This document shows, piece after piece, positions 60,447 to 64,000 of a DNA stretch of 64,000 bases. The position numbers and the translations under genes were made by a program. The notes beneath the pieces are model-generated. The model had not been told where the DNA came from, did not search any database, and worked only from the letters and a program-made list of their open reading frames with translations. The DNA is taken from positions 992,001 through 1,056,000 of the forward strand of contig CAVSMH010000012.1 in NCBI GenBank assembly GCA_963728965.1, read 5' to 3'. The number at the start of each line of letters is the position of its first letter. Within the stretch, counting starts at the first letter, position 1. The DNA comes from DASQZT01 sp963728965 (GTDB lineage Bacteria > Acidobacteriota > Terriglobia > Bryobacterales > Bryobacteraceae).

Positions 60447-62752
60447 AGATCGCCGGTAGCGCGGTGGCCTTGCTGCTCGTGGCGGGGATCGCCGCGCCCT
60501 ATTTCACCGCCGATCGATACGGCGAACGGCTGCGCCATTCGCTTCAACGGGCGTTGGGACGGCGTGTCGAGTTCCAGGGGTCGGTCCGCTACAGCCTGTT
60601 CAACGGCCCCGGACTTTCCGTGGATCGCGTGATCATCCACGAAGATCCTTCCATCGGCTCCGAACCCATCGCCTACGTGGATGGCGGCATGGAGATGCGC
60701 CCCAGCATCTGGTCGCTGCTCGGGGGTCGCTTCGTCATCGCTTCCATCCGCCTGACCGACGCCAGCATCAACCTCACCAAGTCGGGGCCGGCCGATCAGT
60801 TCGGCCGCTGGAATTTCGCTTCGTTCATCAACCGTTCGGTGATGAGCAGCGCGCCGGCGATCCATGTGCGCAACGGCCGTGTGAACTTCAAATTCGGAGA
60901 CACCAAATCGGTCTTTTACCTGACCGAGACCGATTTCGATATTTCACCTCCTTCGTCGCGCACCGGCGGTTGGCACGTATTTTGCGCCGGTAAACCCGCA
61001 CGCACCGATCGCACCGCGCAGGGGCTGGGGTCTTTTACGCTGAACGGGCGCTGGTATCTGTCCCCGGAACGCGTGGACATGGACCTCCAACTGGACCGCA
61101 CCGGTCTGGGCGAGATCACTGCGCTCCTGCGCGGGCAGGCAGGCAACATTCATGGCACGGTTTCATCCCGCCTGCACCTCGGTGGACCGATCGCCAATAT
61201 CGGAATCCAGGGCCGCCTCAACATTGAGGACGTGCACCGCTGGGACTTATTGCCGCCGCAAGGGCAGGGGTGGCCGATCGACGTGCGCGGCCGTCTGGAC
61301 CTGGTATCGCAGCAACTGGAGTTGCAGTCCAATTCCGCGGGGAACGTGACGCCGCCCCTGAGCGTGCGGTTCCGCGTGGGCGATTACCTTTCGCGCCCGC
61401 ACTGGGCCGTGGCAGTGAACTGGAACCGGTTTGCGGTGGAGCCGCTCATGGGGCTGGCGACCCACATGGGCGCTGAGTTTCCGCCCCGGTTGAAAGTGAA
61501 CGGCATGATGGATGGCGCCATCGGTTATTCGAGTGACGGCAGTTTCCAGGGCCAATTGGCTTTCCACGACACTGCCCTCACCATTCCCGATTCGCCCCCG
61601 GTGGCGTTTGACCAGGCGTATGTGGTGGTGGACAACGGACACATCCGCCTCTCGCCCGCCATCGTCCGCCTGTCGGACCAGGACCGTGCCCAGGTAAACG
61701 CCGACTATGCCATCGGCGACCAGACCCTGGATTTGCTGATTTCGACCGACGCCATGAAGGTTGAAGCGCTACGCGCGCAGGCTTCGCTGGCCGCCGTGCC
61801 CTGGCTCGAACAGGTGCATTCGGGCCAATGGAGCGGACAACTGCACTACCGCCGGACACCGAAGTCCACCGGTTGGACCGGCAGACTTGAACTCGACGAC
61901 GCCGAAATCCAGGTGCCCGGGTTGGCCGAACCGTTGCGGCTGGCGTCCGCGCGCGCCCAGATCGAGGGTCCGCGGGTCGTGCTCGACCAGATCGATGGCG
62001 CCGTCGGCAAGATCGCGTTCACCGGAGAGTATCGCTACGAGCCGCACGCCTTGCGGCCGCACCACCTTCAGATTCGTGCCGGACAAGTGGATGCCACGGA
62101 CCTGGAAGAGCAGTTGATGCCTACCCTACATCGCAGCGCCGGGCTCATCGCCCGGGCGTTCGGCCGCACCAGCATCCCCGACTGGCTCAAGCAGCGTTCG
62201 GTGGACGGCCGCGTGCAAATCGACGACCTGCTGGTGGCCGGACTCCACGTTCAGAACGTGCGCGCTCACCTGCTGTGGGATGTTGCGCGCGTGGAACTGG
62301 AGAATCTTCAGGCCAGGCTGGACCGCGCCGCCGTCACGGGCCGGCTGGCCGTGAACCTCCACGGCACTCGGCCCGTCTACCGGCTCACCGGCAAAGTCAA
62401 AGGCCTGAACTGGCAATCCGGCAAGGTCGATATGGAAGGGACGCTCGAGACCTCCGGCATCGGCAGCCAGTTGGCGGCCAACCTGGTTTCGGAGGGGACT
62501 TTCGCCAGTTCTTCGCTGGATTTCGGTACGCTGACGCCCTGGCGCAACGTATCCGGGAGTTGCAACCTGTCCTGGTCGCCGCGCCTGCGGCTCACCGGCG
62601 TCAGCGTGCGCACCGACGAGGAGACTTACACCGGCCGCGGCACGACCCAGGACGATGGCCGCCTGGTGATTCTGCTCAGCAACGGCACCAAGGAAATGCG
62701 CATGAGCGGGACCCTCGCCAAGCTCAAAGTGGAAGAACTGCTCAAACAGTAG
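60431..62752 (+). CDS. AsmA family envelope protein
   Basis: This 773-residue protein starts with a membrane helix (AGSAVALLLVAGIAAPYF) and a long periplasmic beta-rich body, the AsmA layout. The N-terminal RYGERLRHSLQRALGRRVEFQGSVRYSLFNGPGLSVDRV is characteristic. AsmA-like proteins form bridge-like grooves between membranes for lipid transport or affect outer-membrane assembly. The start is GTG at 60431, inside the mocA gene. Co-transcription with molybdenum-cofactor genes has no known functional reason. Confidence 0.87.
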   Translation: MRKVLKIAGSAVALLLVAGIAAPYFTADRYGERLRHSLQRALGRRVEFQGSVRYSLFNGPGLSVDRVIIHEDPSIGSEPIAYVDGGMEMRPSIWSLLGGRFVIASIRLTDASINLTKSGPADQFGRWNFASFINRSVMSSAPAIHVRNGRVNFKFGDTKSVFYLTETDFDISPPSSRTGGWHVFCAGKPARTDRTAQGLGSFTLNGRWYLSPERVDMDLQLDRTGLGEITALLRGQAGNIHGTVSSRLHLGGPIANIGIQGRLNIEDVHRWDLLPPQGQGWPIDVRGRLDLVSQQLELQSNSAGNVTPPLSVRFRVGDYLSRPHWAVAVNWNRFAVEPLMGLATHMGAEFPPRLKVNGMMDGAIGYSSDGSFQGQLAFHDTALTIPDSPPVAFDQAYVVVDNGHIRLSPAIVRLSDQDRAQVNADYAIGDQTLDLLISTDAMKVEALRAQASLAAVPWLEQVHSGQWSGQLHYRRTPKSTGWTGRLELDDAEIQVPGLAEPLRLASARAQIEGPRVVLDQIDGAVGKIAFTGEYRYEPHALRPHHLQIRAGQVDATDLEEQLMPTLHRSAGLIARAFGRTSIPDWLKQRSVDGRVQIDDLLVAGLHVQNVRAHLLWDVARVELENLQARLDRAAVTGRLAVNLHGTRPVYRLTGKVKGLNWQSGKVDMEGTLETSGIGSQLAANLVSEGTFASSSLDFGTLTPWRNVSGSCNLSWSPRLRLTGVSVRTDEETYTGRGTTQDDGRLVILLSNGTKEMRMSGTLAKLKVEELLKQ

Positions 62753-63097
62753 CGGCTGCGGCGCCACAAGCGACAGGGTGAAAGGATTCGCTTTCCGGCG
62801 GCATCCAGGGACGAGCGAAGTGTAAGCCGGGCAAGAATTGCCGCCGCACCCCACGTTACTGGAAATCCCGAAAGCTGCGCCCGCGCCGCCGTCGCAGATT
62901 CCTGCCGGAGCCCTGTGGATCGGTCCGTCACGGCGGCAGACGTGCTCCATTCCGCTGACCAACGTCCTGCCGGCGCCATGGAAACTGCCGGGCCAAGTTC
63001 CCGATGGGCGTATGCTGCGACCCGTCCCGCGGGGGGCCCCGATTAAACCGTCCGTCCGCCAGATTCCATTGCCGGCGCCTTCCTGCGATGATGTGAA
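62753..63097. other. Intergenic region after the AsmA gene
   Basis: This 345-base spacer has no convincing gene. One plus-strand frame (62838-63101) is proline-rich and unlike a protein family. I see no terminator with a T run, no repeat and no RNA motif. Confidence 0.5.
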
Positions 63098-63100
63098 GTG

Positions 63101-63397
63101 ATGACGCGCAGAATGCTGATGCCGCTGTTAGTGGCCGCTCTGTCGGGCTGCAAGCCCGGCACCAAGGAGAAACGCTACCCCATGCAGGGCGAAATCAAGG
63201 CGCTCGATCCGGCGACCAAAACGGCAACCATCGACGCCGGCAAGATCGGCGACTGGATGGAGCCCATGACCATGGACTACATCATCAAACCCGACGCGGA
63301 TTTTCAAAAACTGCACGTGGGCGACCGGATTCAGGCTACCGTGGTGGTCAATGAGCCGGGGTACTATGTGACCGACGTCAAGCCCTTGCCGAAATGA
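63101..63397 (+). CDS. CusF-like copper-binding domain lipoprotein
   Basis: This 98-residue protein has a lipoprotein signal with the cysteine in LSGC and then a small beta-barrel resembling the CusF copper-binding domain. The tail of the motif is present: GDWMEPMTMDY with Trp and the Met-x-Met pair that bind Cu(I) in CusF. The histidine that CusF uses (HHEP) is replaced by DAGK, so metal binding may be weaker or different. A GTG at 63098 and ATG at 63101 are equivalent starts. It stands alone, with no cus or cop efflux gene nearby. Confidence 0.72.
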   Translation: MTRRMLMPLLVAALSGCKPGTKEKRYPMQGEIKALDPATKTATIDAGKIGDWMEPMTMDYIIKPDADFQKLHVGDRIQATVVVNEPGYYVTDVKPLPK

Positions 63398-63551
63398 GCC
63401 GGCGTGCCGCCCGCCCGCTGTTCCCGTCCGGTTTCCGAAACAAGCGCCTCTGCCGGGAACCGCTTGCCCGGCGCGGGCGCGTTCCGATCGGCGCCGAACG
63501 GTAGCAAACGAGCCGTATACCTTATATCATCACTGTTGGAGGTCCGAAGTT

Positions 63552-64000
63552 TTGAATTCCATCTCTCGTCGAGACATCATGCGGAAGGGAGGCGCGGCCG
63601 CCGCTACCACCTTCTCGATTGTCGCTCCCCAAGTAGCGCGCGGATACCAGGCCAATTCCAAGATCACGGTGGGCCTGATCGGCGCCGGAAACCGCGGCAG
63701 CTATGACGCCGGGATCTTCCACGGCGACGCCCGCGCCCAGGTTACCGCCCTTTGCGATCTCTTCCCCGACCGCATCGAAAAAGCCACTCAGCAGTTGAAA
63801 CTCCAGAATCCCGCAACGTTTACCGACTTCGAAAAGCTGCTCGCTTCCAATGTCGACGCCGTGCTCATCGCCACGCCGCCGTTCGAACATCCCCGCATGC
63901 TGGAAGCCGCCGTCCAGGCTCGCAAACACATCTACTGCGAAAAGCCCATGGGCGTTGACCTCGCGGGCGTGAAGCGCGTGATCGCCGCCGGCCGGAAGCA
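63552..64000 (+). CDS. Tat-exported Gfo/Idh/MocA family oxidoreductase, 3' truncated by window edge
   Basis: This partial protein (about 149 residues visible) starts with a twin-arginine signal (SRRDIMRKGGAAAATTFSIV) and then the NAD(P)-binding fold VGLIGAGNRGSYDAG. It continues with VDAVLIATPPFEHPRML, and HIYCEKPMGVDLAG carries the conserved EKP motif. Exported members are frequent in Acidobacteria and Planctomycetes and are thought to oxidise sugars or be structural. The start is TTG at 63552, with GGAGG at 63538-63542 nine bases upstream. The C-terminal substrate domain lies beyond the window. Confidence 0.9.
   Translation, partial: MNSISRRDIMRKGGAAAATTFSIVAPQVARGYQANSKITVGLIGAGNRGSYDAGIFHGDARAQVTALCDLFPDRIEKATQQLKLQNPATFTDFEKLLASNVDAVLIATPPFEHPRMLEAAVQARKHIYCEKPMGVDLAGVKRVIAAGRK

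Noticed and set aside
62838..63101. 87-codon plus-strand frame after the AsmA gene
   Set aside because: Proline-rich, no ribosome site, no domain.
1..64000. CRISPR arrays, tRNA or rRNA genes, insertion sequences, phage genes, attachment sites
   Set aside because: Reading the intergenic regions showed no spaced repeats, tRNA-like folds, transposase or integrase frames, or terminal inverted repeats.

Overview
The window is high-GC, gene-dense DNA from a Gram-negative bacterium, most likely an Acidobacteriota member of the Solibacter/Bryobacter type (inference). Pointers are the paired DUF1501 and PSCyt1/DUF1549/DUF1553 secreted redox proteins, a remnant of a very large Oar-like TonB-dependent receptor, many Tat- and Sec-exported carbohydrate-active proteins, a PEP-CTERM protein, and LptD/LpxC for an outer membrane with lipid A. 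No rRNA, tRNA, CRISPR array, transposase, phage gene or origin was seen.

Layout. 1-7.5 kb: 3' end of glycogen synthase, thioredoxin, a DksA/TraR zinc-finger protein, a PEP-CTERM protein, a DUF3106 protein, an ECF sigma/anti-sigma pair, gpsA-plsY-thpR, and a 3-methyladenine DNA glycosylase. 7.5-16 kb: two divergent orphan genes, msrB, a secreted protein with a DUF362 protein, an FRG-domain protein, a divergent electron-transfer flavoprotein (etfBA), and a POTRA-only protein. 16-23 kb: lpdA-lipB-E2 (2-oxoacid dehydrogenase parts), a DUF1080 protein, hemD, and an F0-only ATP synthase block (atpZ-atpI-atpB-atpE). 23-31 kb: PilZ protein, MrfA-type helicase, and a TetR-DevC-DevA-DevB-TolC exporter operon on the minus strand. 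31-39 kb: lpxC, DinB-like protein, aromatic amino acid ammonia-lyase, GlcG/HbpS-like protein, LytTR response regulator, inositol-phosphate synthase, an epimerase and ogt. 39-50 kb: a secreted glycan/peptide degradation cluster (GH-like DUF4965, DUF4091, GH20, M28-like, PHP-like). 50-55 kb: two decayed gene ends, then DUF1501 and the PSCyt1/PSD1 protein. 55-64 kb: RDD protein, lptD, xdhC-mocA-asmA, a CusF-like lipoprotein, and the start of a Tat-exported Gfo/Idh/MocA oxidoreductase that runs off the window.

How the genes work together. Envelope building is served by gpsA/plsY (phospholipid), lpxC/lptD (LPS), AsmA and the POTRA protein. Energy and cofactor metabolism is served by lpdA/lipB/E2, etfBA, hemD, the F0 sector and XdhC/MocA. 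DNA repair is served by the glycosylase, ogt and the MrfA-like helicase. The 39-55 kb stretch looks like scavenging of amino-sugar and glycan polymers.

The observations I rate highest are: a sodium-type ion-binding signature in the ATP synthase c subunit with exactly the reference spacing; a tyrosine-ammonia-lyase-like selectivity pair in the ammonia-lyase; an ETF alpha subunit whose FAD-binding elements are altered; repeated -10 boxes placed only about 7-13 bases before start codons, suggesting leaderless mRNAs; and a small decayed island at 50.2-51.3 kb. I did not find a clearly new multi-gene system. The best candidates for undescribed biology are the orphan divergent pair at 7.5-8.7 kb and the overlapped secreted cluster at 41.3-50.2 kb.
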